The notes beneath the pieces were generated by a model. The model had not been told where the DNA came from and did not search any database. It worked only from the letters and a program-made list of their open reading frames with translations. A stretch of DNA of 64,000 nucleotides from Phascolarctos cinereus (taxonomy: Eukaryota; Chordata; Mammalia; Diprotodontia; Phascolarctidae): NCBI RefSeq assembly GCF_002099425.1, contig NW_018343969.1, positions 4,548,001 to 4,612,000 of the forward strand. Direction: 5' to 3'. The position numbers and the translations under genes were made by a program. Of the stretch, positions 47,517 through 56,960 are shown one piece after another (position 1 is the stretch's first letter; each line of letters opens with the position of its first letter).

Positions 47517-48059
47517 CTACATTATGGCCAAAGGAATAAGAAGAGATGAAACAAGAAAGATTTCCTGGGAGGGGGGAGGGGGTTTCTTTCATCTTTAGTG
47601 TGTAGTAATGATATTCTATATTGGGATCCTAGTGTTATCTGTTTATCATAATGTTGAGAATTCAAAATTTCTTTGCTTAAAAGTACTAATATGTTTGAAT
47701 TTTAATTTAATAAAGTCCTATCAAAGCTATGAAGTGTTGCTAATATAGTGCTATGAAAAACATCTGTGATTTCAACTATTTTTGTTAATGAAAACTAGCA
47801 AAAAATGAAAATCTGGTCATTTCTGTCCTTTAAAAGCTATATGACATTCTCCAGGTAGTAGACTATAGAAATAAAATACATGCACTTGTGAAACTCTTAC
47901 AATAGTATCTAAGTGAGCATGAAAAGACCTTTACTGTTGTGGTAGTGTGATTTTCTTCATCATGTTATCACATTATAGAAAATTCCCATTTCATGAATGG
48001 ACTGTGCTCCAAAATTTCACTTGTGAGTCAGTTATTTGGAACTTATAACATTTCCCCCC
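47517..48059. other. Unassigned sequence between filler and source
   Basis: No gene or repeat recognised. Contains a G-rich step near 47569-47583. Confidence 0.45.
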
Positions 48060-48224
48060 ATAAAACATCATTATAAATGGTGGTTAGGAAGGGTATCCTG
48101 GAAATATGGGGAATGTGGTGGAGTAAGATGAGGAAAAAGGCAGCCAGCAAGAGTGAGAAAAAAAAAGCAAGATGTAGAAACCAAATTGCAAAGGCTTCTC
48201 TTGAATTTTCCCACAGTGGATTCT
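48060..48224 (+). repeat. Probable source of the L1 filler copy
   Basis: Same orientation as the copy at 47189-47354. Its flanks (TTCCCCCC before, GAAGGGAAGATTTCCCACGC after) carry no L1 sequence or TSD, so this is the likelier original. Confidence 0.7.
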
Positions 48225-48439
48225 GAAGGGAAGATTTCCCACGCTGTTCCCAAAGAGGGTCCCTAGAGCATCCTAATCTTTTTAGCTCTGTCATCTACTC
48301 CTTTGGCAGACTGGTAAATCCTATGTACCTCTGCTTAGAATAATTATTTTAAATAAAATGAACACATAGTATCAAAATCAATAGATTGCTAATTTTCAAT
48401 ATGACTGGTTCCCTTTTCAATTTAATTTATGTGCATTAT

Positions 48440-48484
48440 ATATAAATATGTATATATATATATACATATATATGTATGTATGTA
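48440..48484. repeat. (TA)n-rich microsatellite
   Basis: TA and TATG repeats of about 45 bases. Confidence 0.9.
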
Positions 48485-48562
48485 CATGAATTTAAAGTTC
48501 ATAGATACCATGTTAAAGATGTTTAGCTTAGAGACTGAAGAATTTTAGTTACAGATATAGGA

Positions 48563-48590
48563 AGGAGGGAAGGAAGGAAGGAAGGAACAG
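48563..48590. repeat. (GGAA)n microsatellite
   Basis: About five to six GGAA units. Confidence 0.9.
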
Positions 48591-48609
48591 CAAATGGAGG
48601 GGGACAGGA

Positions 48610-48703
48610 AAGAAAGACTATAAGGTCCTTACTGTGTACAAAGCACTGTGCCAAGTACTGGGAATGCAAATAATAGTTCCTTTTCTGGAAGAATTCACAT
48701 TCT
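48610..48703 (-). mobile_element. L2 LINE 3' end, interrupted by RPL36 retrocopy
   Basis: Antisense L2 (AAAGCACTGTGCCAAGTACT, GGGAATGCAAATAATAGTTC, ATTCACATTCT) that resumes at 49143 (ATGGAGGAGATAATACAT) after the retrocopy. Confidence 0.7.
48691..48703. repeat. Target-site duplication, left copy (RPL36 retrocopy)
   Basis: GAATTCACATTCT, repeated exactly at 49130-49142. Confidence 0.92.
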
Positions 48704-49129
48704 TTTTATTTATTTTTTTTTTTGGTAAATCTTTATTGGGTAAGTAGGAAAGGTTGGCAGGGTCCAACTTAGTCTTTCCTGGCAGCAGCCTTCCTCATGG
48801 TAGCTAGGACTTTGCTGAGTTCCTTTCTCTTCCTCTTGGTCCAGATGTGAGTTCCCACCCTTTTTTGATGAACTTAAGGACTCCTTATCCTTGGAGACCT
48901 TTAACAATTCCATGGCCTGTCTCTCATAAGGGGCAAATCCATACACCTCCAGGATCATATCTCTCACAAACTTGGTGTGTTTGGTCAAGCGCCCATGGTG
49001 GCAGCAGTGTCCCAGCTTGGAAAAATTTTTGGTAACTTTGTGGCCCTTGTTGAGGTCTACAACCATGGGGTATCGGGTGACCATGGCTGCAGTGCTACTG
49101 TAGGCCTAATGGCAGCCAGCAGAAGCTAG
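48704..49129 (-). pseudogene. RPL36: Processed pseudogene of ribosomal protein L36
   Basis: Intronless minus-strand copy of RPL36 (60S subunit protein eL36). ATG is at 49084-49082 and TAA at 48771-48769, a span of 316 bases. The normal 105-codon frame plus stop needs 318, which agrees with two single-base deletions. They lie near codons 72-73 and 79 and shift the frame out and then back. The first open part reads [20 protein letters not shown], then [20 protein letters not shown] and [16 protein letters not shown]. After the shifts, [20 protein letters not shown] can be read, followed by KAAARKD. Several substitutions (for example HCCHHG in place of a basic HSRRRG-type motif) mark neutral drift. 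AATAAA lies at 48737-48732 (minus strand), followed by an A-tail at 48724-48704. The exact 13-base TSD shows L1-mediated insertion. Confidence 0.95.
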
Positions 49130-49142
49130 GAATTCACATTCT
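49130..49142. repeat. Target-site duplication, right copy (RPL36 retrocopy)
   Basis: GAATTCACATTCT, abutting the 5' UTR side of the retrocopy. Confidence 0.92.
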
Positions 49143-49204
49143 ATGGAGGAGATAATACATAGGGAAGATTTTAACTGTAAATCACCTGGAAAGGTGCCAT
49201 GGTG

Positions 49205-49335
49205 AGTGAGTCAGTACTCATTAATTAAGAAACTACTACATGCCAGGCACTGTGCTAAATGTTTAGGATTCAAATACACAGAAAATACCTTCCCTTGAGG
49301 AGCTTATAATCTAATGGGGGGAACAATACATGAAA
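49205..49335 (-). mobile_element. L2 LINE 3' end
   Basis: Antisense: AACTACTACATGCCAGGCAC, TGTGCTAAATGTTTAGGATT, CCCTTGAGGAGCTTATAATC and TAATGGGGGG. Confidence 0.8.
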
Positions 49336-49364
49336 TAGAAGCCAAAAATTATGTGTGTGACTAG

Positions 49365-49735
49365 GGAGAAGGTGCCTGGCATGAAAACATGATGGAGAAG
49401 TCCAAAAGAGTGCAGCCAAGTGGGAAATGAAGAAATGTTTGGCCTGAGTCTTCTCCTTAAATCGAGATTTTGGAATTCATGGCTCCCCTCTCCAATCCAA
49501 TCCAGAGATGCACAGTACACTCAGAAATATGAACACTAAGGCTAATTGGATCTTGCAGGACGATCCTGTGAAGTCTGGAGAACAAAAAAAAAAAAGATTT
49601 CCTAATGATGTTCTTCCTGGGGTATGATGGTATGATGGAAAAGTGGAAAGAAGTTCAAAAGAGTACAGCCAGGTAGGAAACGGTCCTTGCAGCAATGAAG
49701 CAGATTGTAATCACTCTCCTTAAATGGCATTTCCT
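49365..49735. repeat. Imperfect direct duplication of unknown family
   Basis: Two blocks resemble each other. Block 1, about 49375-49470, has ATGATGGAGAAGTCCAAAAG, AGTGCAGCCAAGTGGGAAAT and TCTCCTTAAATCGAGATTT. Block 2, about 49625-49735, has ATGATGGAAAAGTGG, GTTCAAAAGAGTACAGCCAG and CTCTCCTTAAATGGCATTT. Spacing is about 260 bases. It may be a marsupial repeat with an internally repeated body. I cannot name it. Confidence 0.6.
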
Positions 49736-49740
49736 CTGAT

Positions 49741-49972
49741 AAGAAGAAACATTTATTAAGCACATACTATGATGCAGGCACTGTGCAAAATGTTTTTATA
49801 GATATCACTTCATTTTTCCTCACTACAATCCCATGAGTTCTTTTATTATCACCATTTTACAATTTAGAAAACTAAAGGAGAGGTTAAACGACTTGCTCAA
49901 GGTCACACAGTTGGTATCTGAGGCCAAAATTGGACTCAAGTCTTCCTGACTTTAGGCCCAGTGCTCTGTACC
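49741..49972 (-). mobile_element. MIR SINE
   Basis: Full-length antisense MIR: CATTTATTAAGCACATACTA, AGGCACTGTGCAAAATGTTT, CTCACTACAATCCCATGAGT, GCTCAAGGTCACACAGTTGG and CCCAGTGCTCTGTACCA. Confidence 0.8.
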
Positions 49973-50039
49973 AGTTTGGGATGTTGAATCATTTGACAGT
50001 GTTAAGGACTTTAGTGGCAAAAGCTTTCTTGGTCTTTAG

Positions 50040-50720
50040 TAGTTCTAGCTGTATCACCTGCAGGAGCAGTTGCCAGAGTACATTTCCACAGAAGTTGGTT
50101 CCCAAGGTGATATTTGAGGGCACTGGGCTGGAAGCATTTCTATTCCCAAGACTCTTGGATTCAGGGTCCAGCTGTCTTCATCAATGTCTGAGGGGAGATG
50201 GTGGTCAAGAGAGTGGTGATGGTATGACCAGCCTGGCACATGCTGTCTCTCCCTTAGATTGCTTTTCTGTGTCAGATAGGTGGGCTTGCCAGTTCTATGG
50301 GTGAAACAAGAGGGTATGGCTTTCCTTTCTCCATTGGAGTTGACTCCCTGGATGATAACTGTGAAGCCTAGTCTTGAAGCAAAACCAATGGTCTGAGGAA
50401 GTTGGGAGATACTACTACACCCAATGTTCTCATGTTTATCTTCCTGTTTATGGCAATTGGTCAGCCATTGTTTCTGGAGATGAGGAGGGTGGTAGGCTTC
50501 TTCTCTGCTTTGATTTCTCCCCTCATCAATTGCTGCAAGTCTGCATTGGAAGCAGGTCTGGTTATGTGGGGGACACTACTATTGCCAAGGCTTTAGGGAT
50601 CAGGGTTCTAGTATGTCTACATCAGGGTCTGAGGGGGTGTGGTAGTCAAGGTGGTGCTGATGCTCCTGTTTCTCTCCTAGGGTGCATTGGTTTTTTGGCT
50701 AGGCCCAGTTGTTTGTTTGG
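50040..50720. repeat. GC-richer imperfect tandem duplication, about 430-440-base period
   Basis: Two similar segments. The first, about 50145-50265, has TTGGATTCAGGGTCCAGCTG, CATCAATGTCTGAGGGGAGA, TGGTGGTCAAGAGAGTGGTG and TGCTGTCTCTCCCTTAGATT. The second, about 50590-50690, has GGGATCAGGGTTCTAGTATG, TACATCAGGGTCTGAGGGGG, TGTGGTAGTCAAGGTGGTGC and TCCTGTTTCTCTCCTAGGGT. The composition is clearly less AT-rich than the neighbourhood. The 116-124-codon open frames here reflect fewer stops, not a gene I can identify. Confidence 0.6.
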
Positions 50721-50869
50721 CTAGGCCCACTCGTCTGCTCTGTGAGTTACAGTTAAAAGTGGCTGGCTCATCCACGGGAATTGTCTACCTGCTTGACGGT
50801 TGTGAGGATGAATCTGGAAGAGAAGGAAGGGTGGACAGGGGCAAGAATCCAGTCACCTTTATGCCTCCA

Positions 50870-51062
50870 TGCATGCATCAAAGAAGGTAGTATGCTCTAG
50901 GAGAAAAGCAGAATTGCAATAGTTAAAAAAGAAACAAGAGATATACAAATTTAGAGATATCTCCGCTCCAAATGTTCATATGGACTATTTGTGCCTGACC
51001 TGTACCTTGACCCTGATATAGTGATGTCACTTTGGTCCTTTTTGAGCGAAAAAGACAACCAT
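50870..51062 (+). mobile_element. 3' tail of the same LINE family as 9228-10625
   Basis: ATGCATCAAAGAAGGTAGTA, GCAGAATTGCAATAG, AATTTAGAGATATCTCC, GACTATTTGTGCCTGACCTG and TAGTGATGTCACTTTGGTCC correspond in order to 10385-10610, with an internal deletion of the RIGLIS-encoding part. Confidence 0.75.
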
Positions 51063-51404
51063 CTACTAACTTTCCTGGGTTCATCTTGTCAGCCTTTAAT
51101 CCCTTTACAGCGTTGTCTCACTTATTTACCAAATCCCTTGGGAGTCTGAGAAGTTCAAACTTAGTCAAGAAGAGATAACAGGATTCTGGGACTTGGTAGG
51201 GGCACAACAATGCTGGGACTATAGGACTACTAGGATGTATGAAGAACCTTTACAGCAAGAATACCATTGAAAAATAAGTTGGATGACCAAAAAGGGGGCA
51301 TTAAAGCTGACTGATAAAAAATATATGAATAAATAGTCCGGAAATTATATGTCTGGGGACATAAAGCTATAGGTTTAGCTAATGGAACTGTCTAGGATCT
51401 AGTA
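51063..51404. other. Unassigned sequence
   Basis: Nothing recognised. Confidence 0.4.
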
Positions 51405-51510
51405 ACCTGCCATTTTCCTCATGAGAAAGGTGATGCTTAATGAAGAGGCATAATATGTCCAAGGTCACACAAGTAGTAACAGCAGAGCTTCAAATTAAAC
51501 CCAGATTGGC
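51405..51510 (-). mobile_element. MIR-like SINE fragment
   Basis: Antisense: CATTTTCCTCATGAGAAAGG, TGTCCAAGGTCACACAAGTA and GCAGAGCTTCAAATTAAACC. Confidence 0.6.
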
Positions 51511-51689
51511 TAAATAAATAAAAAGCAAATACTACCAGTAATAGTGCCTCATATTTTGCATAGTTGGCAAGAAATGTGGTACTAATATATGATTGAAGCC
51601 AGTATTATTTTCTATAAATTCAAAAACATCTCAGAAATATTTCAGCCTTTTTTCTTGTTATTTATTTATTTATTTTTCCGTGAAGTTAA

Positions 51690-51840
51690 GATCTTGAGAA
51701 GTGATGTGCAATGAGATGAACACTGAATTAGGGATCAGAGAGCAAACTCAGCTCTATCTCTTACAACCATTCTGACTTTAGGGAAGTCATTTACCTTCTC
51801 TGGGCCTCAATTAATTCAAGGATGATTAAAATGTTATAGA
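51690..51840 (+). mobile_element. MIR-like SINE fragment
   Basis: Sense: CTGAATTAGGGATCAGAGAG, GACTTTAGGGAAGTCATTTA and CTTCTCTGGGCCTCAATTAA. Confidence 0.6.
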
Positions 51841-52649
51841 ATTTAAATTTTTCAGAACTTGAAGAATTGACTTTGTTTTAATATGATGAAATGCAAAAGA
51901 AAAAAAAAGAATCAGGAAATTAAGGGGTTTTTTTATTAAGATGCTAATGGATTCTTTTATTTTTAATAATTGTTCAGTGCCATGCTTAATAATAACCATT
52001 TTATTTATGCAACATGTCTAAAGTGATGTTCTTAGCCTATTGTTACTATAGCCTATTATTACAGAATTGTAGTATTTTAAGTCTATATAATAGACCAGCT
52101 AAATGAGAGTACACCTTTGTTGCTATCTAATGAAAGAGTGATGCAAGAACCTACAATCTCACCAGCAATTTAAAGATCATCCCAGAATTTCAGAGCCAAG
52201 CAAATACTATAAGAGAAAATACTAAAAGGTACAAAGATTGCAGTTTTTGTTTTTTTATGGATGCAGCAGAGGTTATGCTTTTTTCAGCTTTCTGTATATT
52301 ATGTGTCTTAATATAAAAGGAAGAACTCATTACCTTAAAGTGTACCAACATATGTCTTTAACAGTTGTTTAATACAGAAAAGTAGTCTCTGTAAGAGTCA
52401 CTAACAGAGATGGAGTTGGATTTACAAAGTCAGATTCATTTTATTTCATAGTAAAGAAAGCTTAGCAAAATCGAATTTTAAATATTTTAGTTTTGTTTAA
52501 TCCATTGCTTAAACTGTTTTTTTAAATTTTATATCCATAATGAAACTATCACCTTGTACAGAGGATTTTGTAGTTCTTTGAGCTTTGAGAACATACTTAA
52601 TAAATGTTTAGGGGAATAACACATAGAGGAAAAAATAAAATCTAAAGCG
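51841..52649. other. Unassigned AT-rich sequence
   Basis: No gene or repeat recognised, apart from a possible L2 end near 52590-52612. Confidence 0.4.
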
Positions 52650-53231
52650 GGCAGCTGTGGCAGTTTCCAAACTTCTCAATCCACGGATGCCAAAGACAAC
52701 TTAGAAGGTCAGTGGGAAAAGTCTGTTTCTGCGGTAAGAGAGAAGATAGATTTTAGGTACAGTTCCTAAACCCTGGGGAGGTGACTGCTTCCTGACCTTT
52801 CAGCCCACAGAGAAGGGGAATTGACTGGCTGATCAGAGGGGGATTGCAGGGATCTCTTTCCCAGTATGAAGGCAGTGATTGCTTTGCCAGTGCGTAGATC
52901 TGTGTCACAGTTCTGAGGGGCAGTCCTGGGGTGAGGAGGAGCGCTGGCATAGTGGAGCTTGTAGTAGTGGTGGACAGGAAACCCTCCTCACAGTTCCAAG
53001 ACAGAAAAGAGTGCTTGTGATCACTCATAGAGCAAAGAATAGGCCAGGAAAGGAGTAAACACCTCACCTGTTATCATACCACCTTGGAAGAACTGAAAAT
53101 TTACAGGTCCCTAGAAGTATCTCTGAAAACAGCTGTAAAAACCCCTGAAGCTTGGAACAGTACATTCTCCACACTGGAAGCAGACTTTTACCTTAACAAA
53201 GAGTTTAAAACTCAAGTAATTGGCTGGGATC

Positions 53232-54257
53232 ATGAGTAAACCTTGCAAAAAGAGTCAGACTATATTATCTTTGGTGAAAAAGAAGATCAAAATATACAAC
53301 CAGAAGAAGACAACAAAGTCAAAGCTCCTACATCCAAAGCCTCCAAGAAAAATATGAATCAGTCCCAGGCCTTGGAAGAGCTCAAAAGGGATTTTGAGAA
53401 GCAAGTAAGAGAAGTAGAGGAAAAACTGGGAAGAGAAATGAGAGTGATGCAAGAAAATCACGAAAAACAAGTCAACAGCTTGCTAAAGGAGACCCAAAAA
53501 ATACTGAAGAAAATAACACCTTAAAAAATAGCCTAACCCAAATGGCAAAAGAGGTCCAAAAAGCCAATGAGGAGAAAAATGCCCTAAAAAGAAATTGGCC
53601 AAATGGAAAAGGAAGTCCAAAAGCTTACTGAAGAAAATACTTCCTTACAAATTAGAATGGAGCAATTGGAAGCTGGTGACTTTATGAGAAATCAAGACAC
53701 TGTAAAACAAATCCAAAGAATGAAAAATTAGAAGACAATGTGAAATATCTCATTGGAAAAACAACTGACCTGGAAAATAGATCCAGGAGAGAGAATTTAA
53801 AAATTATTGGACTATCTGAAAGCCATGATCAAAAAAAGAGCCTAGACATCATCTTTCAAGAAATTATCAAGGAAAACTGCCCTGATATTTTAGAACCAGA
53901 GGGCAAAATAGAAATTGAAAGAATCCACAATCTCCTCCTGAAAGAGATCCCAAGGAAAACTCCTAGGAATATTATAGCCAAATTCCAGAGTTCCCAGGTC
54001 AAGGAGAAAATATTGCAAGCAGCAGAAAAAACAATTCAAGTATGTGGAAACACAAACAGGATGACACAAAATTTAGCAGCTTCTATATTAAGGTGCCAGA
54101 AGTCTTGGAATATGATATTCTGGAGGGCAAAGGAGATAGGATTATAGACAAGAATCACCTACCCAGCATAACTGAGTATAATCCTTCAGGGGAAAAAAAT
54201 GGTAATTCAGTGAAATAGAGGACTTTCAAGCATTCCTAATGAAAAGACCAGAGTTGA
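53232..54257 (+). pseudogene. Decayed L1-type ORF1 protein (HAL1 copy C)
   Basis: The ATG at 53232 (MSKPCKKSQT) aligns with the start of copy B. A frameshift within about 20 codons moves the reading to the frame with EDQNIQPEEDNKVKAPTSKA, the coiled coil (VREVEEKLGREMRVMQENHE) and LLKETQKILKK (53270-53524). Later frames carry the coiled-coil end and, from 53740, the RRM (DLENRSRRENLKIIGLSESH) and C-terminal domain (RKTPRNIIAKFQSSQVKEKI, then a worn WRAKEIGL block). Several frameshifts make it non-coding. Confidence 0.82.
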
Positions 54258-54444
54258 ATAGAGAATTTGACTTTCAGATAAAAGACTCAAGTGAAACATG
54301 AAGAGGTAAACAGGAAAGAGAAATCATAAGAGACTTATTAAGGTTCAACTGTTTATATTGCTGCGTGGAGAGATGGTATTTGTAACTCATGAGACCTTTG
54401 TCAGTATTAGGGTAGTTGAAGGGAAAAAAATTACAGGTATGTAA

Positions 54445-54498
<54 letters not shown>
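54445..54498. repeat. (GATA)n tract inside HAL1 copy C
   Basis: About 13 units in the 3' UTR. Confidence 0.95.
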
Positions 54499-55309
54499 GG
54501 CACAGGGTGAGTTGAAGATGAAGGAGTAATATCTGGAGAATAAAATTAAGGAGTGAGAGAGGATTATACTGAGAGAAGGAGAAAGAGATATAGAATAGGG
54601 TAAATTATCTCATAAAAAACAGAAAAGAAAAGGCTCTTACAGTGGAGGGGGAATGGGGGAAGGTGAGAGGGAAGGAGTGAATTTTATTCTCACAGGATTT
54701 GACTTAAGGAGGGAATAACACACTCTAATGGGTATGGAAATCTGTCTTACCCTACAAGAAAATTAGGTGGGGAAGGGTACAAGAGAGCAGGGGGATGATA
54801 GAGAGGAGGGCAGATTGGGAAAGGGGGTAATCAGAAGCAAATACTTCTAAGGAGGGACAGGGTCAAAAGAAAGAATAGAATAAATGGGGGCTGCAGGATA
54901 GCATCAAGGGAAATAGAATTAGGTTTTCACAACATGTCTACTTGGAAGTGTTTTGCATAATTGCACATGTGTTACCTATATTGAGTTGCTTGCCTTTTCA
55001 ATGAGGGTGGGTGGGGAGGGAGGAAGGGAGAAAATTTGGAACCCGAAGTTTTAAAAACACATGTTTAAAAAAAATACAGGAAATGGGGTACAGAAATCTA
55101 TCCTGCCCTACAGGAAAATAGAAGGGGAAGGGGATAAGAGAAGGGAGGGAGAGATATAAGGGAGGGCAGACTAGGGGAAAGGGTATTCCTAATGCCATCT
55201 TGGGGTGGAGGGAGGGGTGGGATGGGGTAAAAATTTGGAACTCAGGCTCTTGTGGAAGTAAATGTTGAAAACTAAAAATAAAGAAATTTACGGGGAAAAA
55301 AACTTGATT

Positions 55310-55390
55310 TAATTGTCTATTAAATGCTGAGCTAAATGTTAGGATGGATACAAAGTCAAATAGGGCATGAGTTCTGTCATATGAGGCCGA
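55310..55390 (-). mobile_element. L2 LINE 3'-end fragment
   Basis: Antisense: TATTAAATGCTGAGCTAAAT, GGATGGATACAAAGTCAAAT and GGCATGAGTTCTGTCATATG. Confidence 0.5.
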
Positions 55391-55406
55391 TAAGGCCCTT
55401 TAAGGT

Positions 55407-55553
55407 TTTTTTTTTTTTGGTTAGGCAATGGGGTTAAGTGACTTGCCCAGGGTCACATAGCTAATAAGTGTTATGTGTCTGAGGCTGGATTTGAACTCAG
55501 GGCCCCCTGAATGCAGCCAGTACTCTATCCACTGCTTCACCTAGCTGCTCTGG
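55407..55553 (-). mobile_element. MIR/CORE-type marsupial SINE (WSINE-like) with A-tail
   Basis: Antisense. A T-run at 55407-55418 (A-tail), then GGGGTTAAGTGACTTGCCCA, GGGTCACATAGCTAATAAGT, GGATTTGAACTCAGGGCCCC and CTATCCACTGCTTCACCTAG. It lacks the RTE-type tail of the MAR1-like copies. Confidence 0.82.
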
Positions 55554-55554
55554 C

Positions 55555-55665
55555 TCTTTAAGATTTTCAAATTGCTTTAAAATATTATCTCATTTTATCC
55601 TTACTATAAACTGGGGGTGAAGCTATTATTGTCCCTATTTAACAGATAAGGAGAACCTACCCAGT
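55555..55665 (-). mobile_element. MIR fragment
   Basis: Antisense: ATTATCTCATTTTATCCTTA, GTCCCTATTTAACAGATAAG. Confidence 0.55.
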
Positions 55666-56631
55666 AGTTCATGAATATGGACAAATATATAAATAACTAT
55701 AACAAAAATATGATTTCAAAAGAGTTATGATGAGTTATGTGTCATAAAGGGGGAAAAGGCCATGACCAGATGAATAATTCAGAGAAAGTTTCATGGAAGA
55801 AGAGACCTTTCAATTCATCTTTTAAAAAATAAGAATACATAAAATCTGAATGGAGGTGAATTACTGTATAAAGTATCATGTGTTAAACAGTTACTAAATG
55901 TTGAGACTTGTGGTATACTTGGGGTATTTGAATACAAAACCTTGGGAGTTGAGAGAATTCTGGTGGTATGGAATAAAATGAGTAAATAACCAGATGATGG
56001 AAAGCAAACAGGATGACTAGTAATGAAGTTTGGTTAAATTATATGGTATATAGAAGACAATATTTAAAAATAGCGTTATGTCAAATTTTGGTGCTGCTAG
56101 AATTTTAGACTGTATGTTACTCTCCCATTTTACAGTTAGGTAATAGTAATTATTAAGCTTGCTTTCCTCTCTGTCATGTTGTCATATTACTTTTTCAATT
56201 AAAAAATCATCACTAACTAAAGCTTATTTTTGATTGAGGTAATCTGATCTCTTCTCCCTCAGAAAGACACTGACCTCCCCATCTGCTTGCTTCTCAGCTT
56301 ATTTAGAAATCTTAATCTTAACTTAAAAACATTTCAAAACTTGGATGTCTGCTGTTTGCTTTGCCTGAAAATATCTGCTCCCCCTTTCATCATCACTCAT
56401 AGTCACATCACCATGGCCCTCTCCCAATCCCTTGATTATAATCTTGTTGATATTTTTATACATCATTGCCCAACCCACGAGAGTGGGGAGTACAGAGACC
56501 GCTTTTCCCTTTCTCTCCTAACCCCTAACTCTTATTTAAATTATCTTCACCTGTGATGCCATGATTTCAAAAATACTTATTCATATTTATCCCTCCCTTC
56601 TCTTTCCTTTCTGTAAGATACTTCTTAAAGA
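55666..56631. other. Unassigned sequence
   Basis: No gene or confident repeat. An 89-codon frame at 56287-56556 has no recognisable feature. Confidence 0.4.
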
Positions 56632-56782
56632 ATATTTTTTTATGCAACTGGGGTTAAATGACTTGCCCAGGGTCACACAGCTAGTAAGTGTCAAGTGTTT
56701 GGTCTGAGGTTAGATTTGAACTCAGGTCCTCATGACTTCAGGGCCAGTGCATTCTATCTACTGTGCCACCTAGCTGCCCCTT
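56632..56782 (-). mobile_element. MIR/CORE-type marsupial SINE (WSINE-like)
   Basis: Antisense: CTGGGGTTAAATGACTTGCC, CAGGGTCACACAGCTAGTAA, GATTTGAACTCAGGTCCTCA and CTGTGCCACCTAGCTGCCCC. Well preserved. Confidence 0.88.
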
Positions 56783-56839
56783 TAAATAACATTTTTTATG
56801 CATTTACCTTACACTTACTTTCTGTATTCCAATGAATGC

Positions 56840-56960
56840 CAGAAACATTTAAGTTCATGCTATGGGCAAAATACCATTACATGTGCTAGCAGTACAAAGA
56901 GTAAAAAAAAAAAAAGCAATGACTGACCTCAAGGAATTTTCATTCTACAAGAAGGATACT
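56840..56960 (-). mobile_element. L2 LINE 3'-end fragment
   Basis: Antisense and worn: TGCTAGCAGTACAAAGAGTA, CTGACCTCAAGGAATTTTCA, TTCTACAAG. Confidence 0.5.

Larger units (their letters stand above)
52650..55295 (+). mobile_element. HAL1-type (ORF1-only L1-derived) retrotransposon, copy C
   Basis: Plus-strand element of about 2.65 kb, missing roughly the first 300 bases of the 5' UTR. It starts at GGCAGCTGTGGCAGTTTCC. ORF1 remains lie at 53232-54257, followed by the 3' UTR with (GATA)n at 54445-54498 and two G-rich stretches near 54640-54860 and 55000-55240. It ends TGTTGAAAACTAAAAATAAA. No ORF2 sequence is present. I could not define a convincing TSD. It is inverted relative to copies A and B. 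Confidence 0.82.

Noticed and set aside
49930-50890. Three open frames of 67-124 codons in GC-richer DNA, suggestive of exons
   Set aside because: The region is internally repeated and ends in a LINE tail. The frames do not match a known protein and no consistent splice sites were seen.
54445-54498. Tetranucleotide tracts as a CRISPR-like or satellite array
   Set aside because: Simple GATA repeats without spacers, in a mammalian genome.
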